The notes under the pieces: model-generated
The model's database searches: none
What the model was told of the DNA's origin: nothing
The model's input: only the letters and a program-made list of their open reading frames with translations
Source of the DNA: Chloroflexota bacterium
GTDB taxonomy: Bacteria > Chloroflexota > Anaerolineae > 4572-78
NCBI GenBank assembly: GCA_024278725.1
Contig: JAJRSQ010000391.1
Span: forward strand, 1 to 5,117
DNA length: 5,117 bases
Reading direction: 5' to 3'
Program-made: the position numbers and the translations under genes
Shown: positions 1 through 4,684 of the stretch, in pieces
Numbering within the stretch: position 1 is the stretch's first letter
How the letters are laid out: the number at the start of each line of letters is the position of its first letter

Positions 1-1
1 C

Positions 2-439
2 AAATCATATGAGGCGCAACAGATTGCCGAAGGCGCACAGCGCGCGGTGGCGCAATCGGCGATGGTGGAAGTGGGCGCTATCGGGCTGGGGGCGGTCATC
101 ACGGCGATTGCCACCACCGCCGCCGCCGATGTGACCGGCGTTATTGCCGCCAGTGTGATTGCCGCGCTGGGGCTGTTCATCATCCCCGCCAAACGCCGCA
201 GCGCCAAACGTGATTTGGCGGAACGGATTGCGGAACTGCGCATCAATTTGATGAATTCGATGACCACCCAATTTGAAAAAGAATTGAAACAGAGTCTTCA
301 GCGCGTCAACGATGCGATTGCGCCGTACACCCGTTTTGTGCGGGCGGAACGGGCAAAACTGGAAGAGAGTAAATCGGAATTGACCGAAGCGCAAAAGACC
401 TTCGGGCGGTTGCGCACGGAAATTGAAGGGTTGAAATAA
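2..439 (+). CDS. Dynamin-family GTPase, C-terminal fragment (5' end outside window)
   Basis: The frame is open to the left edge and ends at TAA 437-439, leaving the last 145 residues of a larger protein. Two adjacent hydrophobic stretches (fragment residues about 24-42 and 44-61, split by an Asp-Val-Thr) form a hairpin-like membrane segment, followed at once by a basic patch (AKRRSAKR). The remaining 80 or so residues are charged and heptad-like, broken near the NDAIAPYTRF stretch, and read as a two-part coiled coil. In bacterial dynamin-like proteins a hydrophobic paddle inserts in the membrane and a helical stalk returns towards the GTPase domain, and this layout matches. The wording of the segment also resembles dynamin C-termini I recall from Chloroflexota. 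The GTPase domain (P-loop, switches) would lie upstream and is not visible, so the call rests on the tail alone. An internal GTG at 47 is not a likely start. It is followed after 15 bases by the beta-solenoid gene, probably its operon partner. Any coiled-coil membrane protein is the alternative. Confidence 0.66.
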   Translation, partial: KSYEAQQIAEGAQRAVAQSAMVEVGAIGLGAVITAIATTAAADVTGVIAASVIAALGLFIIPAKRRSAKRDLAERIAELRINLMNSMTTQFEKELKQSLQRVNDAIAPYTRFVRAERAKLEESKSELTEAQKTFGRLRTEIEGLK

Positions 440-454
440 CCGGAAACGGGGCAA

Positions 455-1054
455 ATGATGGCTGAAAACGAAAGAAAAATTTCAATTGAAAATACAGATG
501 TGAACGATGTCACCGCCGATTCGGTGGTGCTGACCCGCGCCGGTGCGCGCGACATCCGCGCCGACACGGTGGAAATTGTGCAGGGTAGCGTGCAGTCCGT
601 TTCGGCGGAAAAGATGATTCTGCGGCAGGGCGTCGCGCAAACAATTTCCGCGCGGGAAGTGACCGTGCGGCAGGGCGGGATGGTGCAGGTGGACGCTGAA
701 ACCGTCTCGATGAGCCGGGGCGGGGCGGCGTTGATTCACGGCGACAACGTTTCCGTGAACGCCGGTTCGGTGGGCGCGGTGATTGCCAGCGGCGATGTCA
801 CGCTCGACCAGTCGGCGAGCAAGGCGGTGGTGGCGCAACAAAAAATCACCATTGACCAAAGCGCGGTGATGGCGGCGTTTGCCGGGCGCGTCAAAGTTTC
901 CAACAGCAACGTGGTTTTTCTGGTCGCCGGACGGGTGGACGGAGAAATCAAGCCGATGTTCGACACCACTGCCGCCCTCGCTTTTGGCGCGGCGGCGGGG
1001 CTCACCTTCGCGCTGGCAATGCGCGTGAAAAAACTCTTTCGGCGGAGGAAATGA
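455..1054 (+). CDS. Membrane-anchored beta-solenoid protein of 15-residue repeats, function unknown
   Basis: A 199-residue protein that I cannot assign to a named family. Residues 6-157 are about ten tandem units of 15 (twice 16) residues, with the pattern A-[DE]-x-V-x-[VIL]-x-[RQS]-x-x-x-x-x-[IV]-[SR]. Units start near residues 6, 21, 36, 51, 66, 81, 96, 111, 127 and 143. Regular alternation of small and beta-branched residues without prolines suggests a stacked beta-helix, loosely like bactofilins. Residues 171-189 are a hydrophobic Ala/Gly/Leu helix followed by a strongly basic tail (RVKKLFRRRK). There is no signal peptide, so it is either a tail-anchored cytosolic protein or, by the positive-inside rule, oriented the other way; the sequence does not decide. 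Two ATGs stand in tandem at 455 and 458. The weak GGGG at 448-451 is better spaced for 458. It lies 15 bases after the dynamin-like gene and its stop overlaps the next start, so it is probably in the same operon. Confidence 0.82.
   Translation: MMAENERKISIENTDVNDVTADSVVLTRAGARDIRADTVEIVQGSVQSVSAEKMILRQGVAQTISAREVTVRQGGMVQVDAETVSMSRGGAALIHGDNVSVNAGSVGAVIASGDVTLDQSASKAVVAQQKITIDQSAVMAAFAGRVKVSNSNVVFLVAGRVDGEIKPMFDTTAALAFGAAAGLTFALAMRVKKLFRRRK
470..925 (+). repeat. Protein-level tandem repeat: about ten 15-residue units
   Basis: This span encodes the repeat array of the solenoid gene. Representative units are ADSVVLTRAGARDIR, ADTVEIVQGSVQSVS, AEKMILRQGVAQTIS, AREVTVRQGGMVQVD and AETVSMSRGGAALIH. 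They align without gaps from residue 21 to 110. The next two units are 16 residues long and more degenerate. The DNA itself has diverged between units, so the array is old and conserved at protein level. It is not a recent DNA expansion. Confidence 0.8.
1044..1048 (+). promoter_or_regulatory. Shine-Dalgarno GGAGG deciding the start of the small membrane protein
   Basis: GGAGG sits inside the last codons of the solenoid gene. It is 2 bases from ATG 1051 and 5 bases from ATG 1054. The second spacing is normal, which favours 1054 as the start. The stop TGA 1052-1054 then overlaps the start by one base (TGATG), a typical termination-reinitiation arrangement. Confidence 0.7.
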
Positions 1055-1296
1055 TGGAAAAAGAAGCTGCGCTTCAGCAAGCCGCCACGGTTCTGCGGGT
1101 GTTCAGTCCATTTTTACAGAAAAAAGCGGCTGCCACGCTGGCGGATTATTTGAACGAGCGTCGTTTCCCGTCCGCAGATGACCCCATCCCCGAAAAACCG
1201 GGCGCGTTGGGCGCGGTGCTGGCGGCGGGCGTGTTGGGTGTTGCGCTCGGCGTTTCGGCGGGCATTTTGTGGGCGAAAACCGGGGGTAAACAGTGA
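1054..1296 (+). CDS. Small single-pass membrane protein, function unknown
   Basis: An 80-residue protein read from ATG 1054; the in-frame ATG at 1051 would add one Met but sits too close to the Shine-Dalgarno. Residues 2-36 look like an amphipathic, partly basic helix (LQQAATVLRVFSPFLQKKAA and on to NERR). Residues 38-50 are a proline/acidic linker (PSADDPIPEKPG). Residues 51-74 are one Ala/Gly/Val-rich membrane helix ending in a Trp, with a short KTGGKQ tail. There are no cysteines, no signal peptidase site and no recognisable catalytic motif. Its glycine-rich helix could pack against other membrane helices, and both upstream gene products carry similar Ala/Gly-rich membrane segments, so a subunit or adaptor role with them is plausible but inferred. 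It overlaps the solenoid gene by one base and the nnr start by four (GTGA), so it is clearly translated as part of the operon. I do not recognise a family. Confidence 0.8.
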   Translation: MEKEAALQQAATVLRVFSPFLQKKAAATLADYLNERRFPSADDPIPEKPGALGAVLAAGVLGVALGVSAGILWAKTGGKQ

Positions 1297-2900
1297 ATCT
1301 GGTCACAGCGGCGGAAATGAAATCGGCGGAGGATACCGCCAATGCCCACGGGCTGAGTTATGACGCGATGATGGAAAATGCCGGGCGCGCCACGGCGGAA
1401 GCGATTGATGAGCAGTTCGGCGCGACGGCGCGGCGGGTGCTGGTGCTGGTCGGTCCGGGCAACAACGGCGGCGACGGGCTGGTGGCGGCGCGCTATCTCA
1501 CCGACCTCGGCGCGGCGGTGTCGGTGTATGTCTGGAAACGAAAAAACCTCGACGCCGACCCGAATTGGCATCGGCTGGCGGCATACCGGCTGCCGGTGGT
1601 TTTTTGGCACGATGACCCCAACGGCGAGCAATTGAAAAGTTTTGTGGAAAACAGCGCCATCGTGGTGGATGCGCTGCTCGGCACGGGCGTTTCCCGCCCC
1701 ATCGGCGGCGATTTGGCGGCGCTGATGACCATTGTGCGCGAAGTGGTGGACGCCCGGCGCGTGTCGGAATTCCCCGCGCTGATTGACCCCCTCGACCCGC
1801 CGAAACAGGGCGAAATCGGACCCGTGGTGGTCGCGGTGGATACCCCGTCGGGCTTGTATACCGATACCGGCGCGGTTGACCCGTTGACTCTCCCCGCCGA
1901 TATGACCGTGACCTTTGCCGCGCCCAAACGCGGGCAGGTACTTTTTCCCGGTGCGGCATTCGTGGGGCATTTAATCATCGCCGATATTGAAATTGCAGAG
2001 ACGGATTTTCCCGCGGATTTGCCGCAACTTTTGACGCCGGTGGATGTGTCGGAGATGATTCCGCCGCGTCCCGCCTGGGGGCACAAAGGTTCTTTCGGCA
2101 AAACGATGATTGTCGCCGGTTCGCTGAACTTCGTCGGCGCGCCCGCGCTGGCGGCGCAGGCGGCGTATCGAGTGGGCACGGGACTGGTCACCGTCGCCAC
2201 GCCCGCTTCCGTCCAGCCGATGGTTGCGGCGCACGTGTCGGAGACCACTTTCATCCCCCTGCCGGAAAAAACGGGCGGCATCGCGGCGGACGCGATGAAA
2301 ACATTGTCCGAAAAATTGTCGGGCTATTCGGCGGTGCTGGTGGGTCCCGGGTTGGGGCAGGCGGCGGGCACGGCGGATTTTCTGATGGCACTTCTGAAGG
2401 ATTTTCCGGCGCATTTGCCGCTGGTGCTGGACGCCGACGCGCTCAATCTGCTGGCAAAAATTCCCGAATGGTGGCAACTGTTGCCGCCCGAAACTATTTT
2501 GACGCCCCATCCCGGCGAAATGAGCCGGTTGACGGGCAAAACTGTGGCGGAACTGGAAGCGCATCGGTTGGAAATTGTGCCCGAAATGGCGCGCAAATGG
2601 GGCGCGGCGGTGGTGTACAAAGGGGCATTTTCGGTGATAGCCGATGCCGACGGTGCGCTGTCGGTGCTGCCTTTCGCCAACCCCGCGCTGGCAACGGCGG
2701 GGTCGGGGGATGTGCTGGCGGGCGCGATTGCCGGTATGCTGTCGCAGGGGATTTTGACGATTGACGCGGCGTGTGCCGGCGCGTATCTGCACGGGCTGGC
2801 GGGGGAACTCGCCCGCGAAAAATTCTGGTCGGCGGGGGTTGTGGCGGGCGATTTGCCGTCGCTGCTGCCGTTGGCGATTAAAGAACTCAACGGCGTTTAA
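1293..2900 (+). CDS. nnr: Bifunctional NAD(P)H-hydrate repair enzyme (NAD(P)HX epimerase / ADP-dependent dehydratase)
   Basis: This 535-residue enzyme repairs hydrated NADH and NADPH. The N-terminal YjeF_N-type domain (about 1-245) interconverts the R and S epimers. It shows the GPGNNGGDG nucleotide/potassium-site loop (54-62), VVDALLGTG (124-132) with Asp126, AVDTPSG (181-187) with the expected catalytic Asp183, and PKRG (211-214). The C-terminal dehydratase domain (about 255-535) converts the S form back to NAD(P)H using ADP in bacteria. It shows GHKGSFGK (263-270), VGPGLG (350-355), LDADALN (379-385), LTPHPGE (403-409), YKG (442-444) and TAGSGDVLAG (468-477) with the catalytic Asp473. All key residues are present. 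The GTG start fits the usual N-terminus (NLVTAAEM) and has GGGGGT at 1282-1287, five bases upstream. It overlaps the preceding gene by four bases. A roughly 25-residue insertion at about 148-176, ahead of AVDTPSG, makes it slightly longer than usual. A terminator follows directly. It is a cytosolic housekeeping enzyme. Confidence 0.97.
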   Translation: MNLVTAAEMKSAEDTANAHGLSYDAMMENAGRATAEAIDEQFGATARRVLVLVGPGNNGGDGLVAARYLTDLGAAVSVYVWKRKNLDADPNWHRLAAYRLPVVFWHDDPNGEQLKSFVENSAIVVDALLGTGVSRPIGGDLAALMTIVREVVDARRVSEFPALIDPLDPPKQGEIGPVVVAVDTPSGLYTDTGAVDPLTLPADMTVTFAAPKRGQVLFPGAAFVGHLIIADIEIAETDFPADLPQLLTPVDVSEMIPPRPAWGHKGSFGKTMIVAGSLNFVGAPALAAQAAYRVGTGLVTVATPASVQPMVAAHVSETTFIPLPEKTGGIAADAMKTLSEKLSGYSAVLVGPGLGQAAGTADFLMALLKDFPAHLPLVLDADALNLLAKIPEWWQLLPPETILTPHPGEMSRLTGKTVAELEAHRLEIVPEMARKWGAAVVYKGAFSVIADADGALSVLPFANPALATAGSGDVLAGAIAGMLSQGILTIDAACAGAYLHGLAGELAREKFWSAGVVAGDLPSLLPLAIKELNGV

Positions 2901-2906
2901 AAACGC

Positions 2907-2942
2907 GGCAGGGACACAGTGCATCGTGTCCCTGCCTTTTTT
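2907..2942 (+). terminator. Intrinsic terminator of the nnr operon
   Basis: GGCAGGGACAC (2907-2917) and GTGTCCCTGCC (2926-2936) form a perfect 11-bp stem with an 8-base loop. Six T residues (2937-2942) follow immediately. It begins six bases after the nnr stop. On the opposite strand the stem is followed by CGCGTTTTT, so weaker termination of transcripts from the minus-strand gene at 3102-3560 is possible. Confidence 0.93.
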
Positions 2943-2962
2943 GTAGTGGTTCAATTGTTACT

Positions 2963-3039
2963 GTCATTGCGAGCCGAAGGCGAAGCAATCCCTATCGGTG
3001 GGGTACGGAGATTGCTTCGGGCTACGCCCTCGCAATGAC
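2963..3039. repeat. 77-bp palindromic intergenic repeat folding as a four-armed cruciform
   Basis: The outer arms GTCATTGCGA (2963-2972) and TCGCAATGAC (3030-3039) pair over 10 bp. The inner arms GAAGCAATC (2982-2990) and GATTGCTTC (3010-3018) pair over 9 bp around a 19-base loop. Between them, on the left, GCC-GAA-GGC (2973-2981) folds on itself. On the right, GGGC-TAC-GCCC (3019-3029) does the same. No junction base is left unpaired. The GTCATTGCGAG...GAAGCAATC wording matches a dispersed palindromic repeat that I remember between genes in many bacterial genomes, so this is probably one copy of a REP/MITE-like family. It has no coding capacity. Whether it acts in DNA, or in RNA as a bidirectional terminator or processing signal, cannot be told from here. 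Confidence 0.8.
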
Positions 3040-3101
3040 GTATCACTTGTTCAGTGCCATTACCCAATTCTTTCAACCGTACCCCCGGAGATACGCTGCG
3101 G

Positions 3102-3560
3102 TTACTGTGCCGTCACCGCTTCCCCGACGCTGAGCGTTGTCCCGTCCGCGCTCCAAATGCCGACCCCGTTGCGGGTGCGATATTCGCCGCGCCCTTTGAG
3201 GGTTGCCGTGCCGAACCCGTGCGCCACAAAGTCTATTTTGCCGCCCACCATCCGCACCGACATCCGTTCGCCAGTGATGGTCACTTTGCCGCGATAGCCG
3301 CGCAAAATCACATCGCCGTTGTTCAAATTGGTGCGTCTGCCCCAACCTTCCGCGCGCACTTCCTCCGCGCCTTTGATGTAAATGATGCCCGCCCCGTGTC
3401 CGGTAATCGCCACCGAGCCGGTCAGCTTGAGTGTCGCCACTCCCGCACCCGTCGCCTTCAGCCAGCCATAGCCGCTCACCGTGTCGGCACTCGCCACCGA
3501 TGCAAACCCCATCACCGCAATCATCATCATGGTCACCGCCAAAATCATCTTCTTAAACAT
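3102..3560 (-). CDS. Exported glycine-rich beta-repeat protein, function unknown
   Basis: A 152-residue protein with a clear signal peptide: MFKK, a hydrophobic core at residues 5-20, and an AXA site (ASA) after residue 25, giving a mature chain starting DTVSGYG. There is no lipobox cysteine. The mature part has no cysteine and is rich in Gly and in alternating hydrophobic and polar residues, as expected for an all-beta fold. Related stretches recur: GAGVATLKLTGS (38-49), GHGAGIIYIKG (54-64), GYRGKVTITGER (88-99) and GFGTATLKGRGE (115-126). They share a G-x-G/x-x-[AVI]-x-[LI]-x-[GL] pattern, so the protein may be built from four beta modules. Basic residues dominate the mature part (pI probably high). 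It stands alone on the minus strand, diverging from the acetyltransferase gene. ACCTCC on the plus strand (GGAGGT on its own strand) sits five bases before ATG 3560, and this plus the signal peptide fixes the start. I recall similar uncharacterised proteins in Chloroflexota, but assign no function. Confidence 0.88.
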   Translation of the reverse strand: MFKKMILAVTMMMIAVMGFASVASADTVSGYGWLKATGAGVATLKLTGSVAITGHGAGIIYIKGAEEVRAEGWGRRTNLNNGDVILRGYRGKVTITGERMSVRMVGGKIDFVAHGFGTATLKGRGEYRTRNGVGIWSADGTTLSVGEAVTAQ

Positions 3561-3565
3561 TTTTT

Positions 3566-3571
3566 ACCTCC
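3566..3571 (-). promoter_or_regulatory. Strong Shine-Dalgarno (GGAGGT) for the exported protein
   Basis: Read on the minus strand, GGAGGT is followed by five A-rich bases and the ATG at 3560. A full-match site with ideal spacing and an A-rich spacer suggests high translation, as is common for abundant exported proteins. Confidence 0.8.
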
Positions 3572-3603
3572 ATCAAATTAGGTTGATTGATAATTCTGAC
3601 TTC

Positions 3604-3612
3604 AGCATAGCA
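3604..3612 (-). promoter_or_regulatory. Possible extended -10 promoter for the exported protein
   Basis: On the minus strand TGCTATGCT reads as an extended -10 (TGn plus TATGCT, 4 of 6 to consensus). It would place the transcript start near 3597 and give a leader of about 37 bases. No good -35 box lies 16-18 bases upstream. A competing option is TTTACA further upstream with a poor -10. The region 3613-3665 is AT-rich, which fits a promoter zone, but the exact site is uncertain. Confidence 0.28.
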
Positions 3613-3682
3613 CGGTGGTGTTAACAGAATTTTATCGAACTGTAAAAAAATGGGGGAAAATGTAAAAGGTGGCGGGCAAAAC

Positions 3683-3711
3683 TTGCCACTCGGTCGGTTG
3701 GGGGATAGAAT
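3683..3711 (+). promoter_or_regulatory. Sigma70-type promoter for the GNAT gene
   Basis: TTGCCA (3683-3688, 5 of 6 to TTGACA) and TAGAAT (3706-3711, 5 of 6 to TATAAT) are separated by exactly 17 bases. The transcript would start near 3718, leaving a leader of about 75 bases before the GTG at 3794. This is the best promoter in the window. It faces away from the exported-protein gene. Confidence 0.6.
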
Positions 3712-3722
3712 CCTTTTCCGGT

Positions 3723-3769
3723 GGTCAGTTGGCGGTTAGCGGCGTGTCACCAACCGCCGAAAGCTGACC
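3723..3769 (+). promoter_or_regulatory. Inverted repeat / hairpin in the 5' leader of the GNAT gene
   Basis: GGTCAG (3723-3728) pairs with CTGACC (3764-3769), and GGCGGTT (3731-3737) pairs with AACCGCC (3752-3758). That gives 6 and 7 bp separated by a small internal loop (TT opposite GAAAG), with a 14-base apical loop. It begins within a few bases of the predicted transcript start and ends 13 bases before the Shine-Dalgarno. It could protect the 5' end of the mRNA, regulate translation, or be a two-armed operator in DNA. It has no T-run, so it is not a terminator. Confidence 0.5.
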
Positions 3770-3782
3770 GCTGAAACCCAAA

Positions 3783-3788
3783 AAGGAG
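3783..3788 (+). promoter_or_regulatory. Shine-Dalgarno (AAGGAG) selecting GTG 3794
   Basis: AAGGAG lies five bases upstream of the GTG at 3794. No ATG lies nearby in this frame, so the site settles the non-ATG start. Confidence 0.75.
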
Positions 3789-3793
3789 CGTCC

Positions 3794-4654
3794 GTGATTC
3801 TGAAATCTCCCCGGCACGCGACGGTGCGCAAAGCGACCCGTCACGATGCCCGCGCCATTCAAACATTGATGGAAAACAATTGGGCGGTACACACGCGATT
3901 GATGCCGCCGGAAATTGAATCTCGTTTGCGCTCGTGCGTCGGGTTGCTGGTGGAAGATGACGTGACGGTGCGCGCGTTCACGCTGGTAGAGCCGCAACCG
4001 CCGGACGCTGGTTTGCTGCTGACGCTCGCCATTCATGACAACAGCGCCATCGCGCCGATGCTCGATTTGCTGCTACCCGCCATCGAGCGGGAATTGTGCG
4101 CCCAAAACCTCAAATTTGTGATGCAGATTGGACCCGCGCAGTGGCTCACCGATTTGCTCCCCGCTTACGGTTTTTTCAGCGAAAGTCAGATTGTGACCTT
4201 TGAATGGCGTTTCCAGCCTTTGCCGACCATCTCCCCTCACCCCAAGCTGGAAATCGTTCCCGGACATTTGGCGCAATTGCCCGCGCTGCTCGCGCTCGAT
4301 AAAATTGCCTTCGGACCCACGTGGCGAAAACCGCGCACTGCATTTAAAGACGCGCTCGGCGGGGCGGTGTCGTTCAACGTGGGGATTATTGACGGGGACA
4401 TTGTGGCATACGAATGGTGCGATATGTACGGCGACCACGGGCATTTGACCCGGCTGGCAACCCATCCGAAGTTTCAGGGGCAGGGGGTGGGGGCACAAAT
4501 GCTCCACGGCGCGATGAAGGCATTGATTGCGCGGGGCGTGCGCACCATCACCCTCAATACTCAGGTCGATAATCTACCGTCGCAGCGTCTCTATCGCCGT
4601 TTTGGATTCACCGAAACCCCACAAATCGTAGATGTGATGGTTAAAATGCTGTGA
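3794..4654 (+). CDS. GNAT-family N-acetyltransferase with two GNAT-like halves
   Basis: A 286-residue cytosolic protein. The C-terminal half (about 150-286) is a canonical GNAT domain. Its motif A strand and loop are HLTRLATHPKFQGQGVGAQM (217-236), with the acetyl-CoA pyrophosphate loop Q228-x-x-G231-x-G233. Motif B is NTQVDNLPSQRLYRRFGF (255-272), with Asn260, Ser263 and Tyr267 in the positions typical of RimI-like enzymes. Members transfer an acetyl group from acetyl-CoA to an amine; the substrate is not evident. The N-terminal half (about 9-140) keeps the beta-alpha feel of a GNAT domain (VRKATRHDARAIQTLMENNW at the start, LLPAYGFFSE near the end, like the usual Y-x-x-x-GF segment) but has lost the Q/R-x-x-G-x-G loop. 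It is probably a degenerate partner that shapes the substrate pocket. The GTG start has AAGGAG five bases upstream. The gene has its own promoter and a hairpin leader, and it ends 15 bases from the stop of a convergent gene. Confidence 0.9.
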   Translation: MILKSPRHATVRKATRHDARAIQTLMENNWAVHTRLMPPEIESRLRSCVGLLVEDDVTVRAFTLVEPQPPDAGLLLTLAIHDNSAIAPMLDLLLPAIERELCAQNLKFVMQIGPAQWLTDLLPAYGFFSESQIVTFEWRFQPLPTISPHPKLEIVPGHLAQLPALLALDKIAFGPTWRKPRTAFKDALGGAVSFNVGIIDGDIVAYEWCDMYGDHGHLTRLATHPKFQGQGVGAQMLHGAMKALIARGVRTITLNTQVDNLPSQRLYRRFGFTETPQIVDVMVKML

Positions 4655-4663
4655 GAGTATTGC

Positions 4664-4684
4664 CCGAAGCTATCCATCCTTCGG
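4664..4684. other. Small hairpin between convergent genes
   Basis: CCGAAG (4664-4669) and CTTCGG (4679-4684) form a 6-bp stem with a 9-base loop. It spans the stop codon (TAG, 4670-4672) of the minus-strand gene, just after the acetyltransferase stop. Neither strand carries a T-run after it, so it is at best a weak two-way terminator or 3'-end stabiliser. Confidence 0.3.

Noticed and set aside
5..859. Minus-strand frames opposite the dynamin-like and solenoid genes
   Set aside because: The composition is typical of antisense shadows, with no start signals. The plus-strand products have coherent membrane and repeat patterns.
2893..2906. GCGTTT / AAACGC inverted repeat at the nnr stop codon
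   Set aside because: The loop would be only two bases. The adjacent 11-bp stem with a T-run explains termination.
1146..2954. Long minus-strand reading frames opposite nnr (about 153 to 327 codons)
   Set aside because: They are Arg/His/Gln/Pro-rich or Ser/Ala-rich shadows created by the GC-biased codons of nnr. They lack ribosome sites and recognisable motifs, while nnr itself is unambiguous.
2963..3039. tRNA-like or CRISPR-like element
   Set aside because: The four-armed fold is superficially cloverleaf-like, but it has no acceptor CCA, T-loop or anticodon-arm sequence. There is also no repeated spacer pattern, so it is treated as a palindromic repeat.
2998..3581. Plus-strand reading frames across the exported-protein gene (99 and 175 codons)
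   Set aside because: They run antisense to a gene with a clear signal peptide and Shine-Dalgarno. Their composition is Arg/His/Pro-rich, and one begins inside the palindromic repeat.
3572..3587. ATCAA / TTGAT inverted repeat in the leader of the exported-protein gene
   Set aside because: Only five AT-rich pairs, too weak to call an operator or a riboregulator.
3670..3689. GTGGC...GCCAC hairpin upstream of the GNAT promoter
   Set aside because: Short stem that overlaps the -35 box. It could be a chance feature and has no further support.
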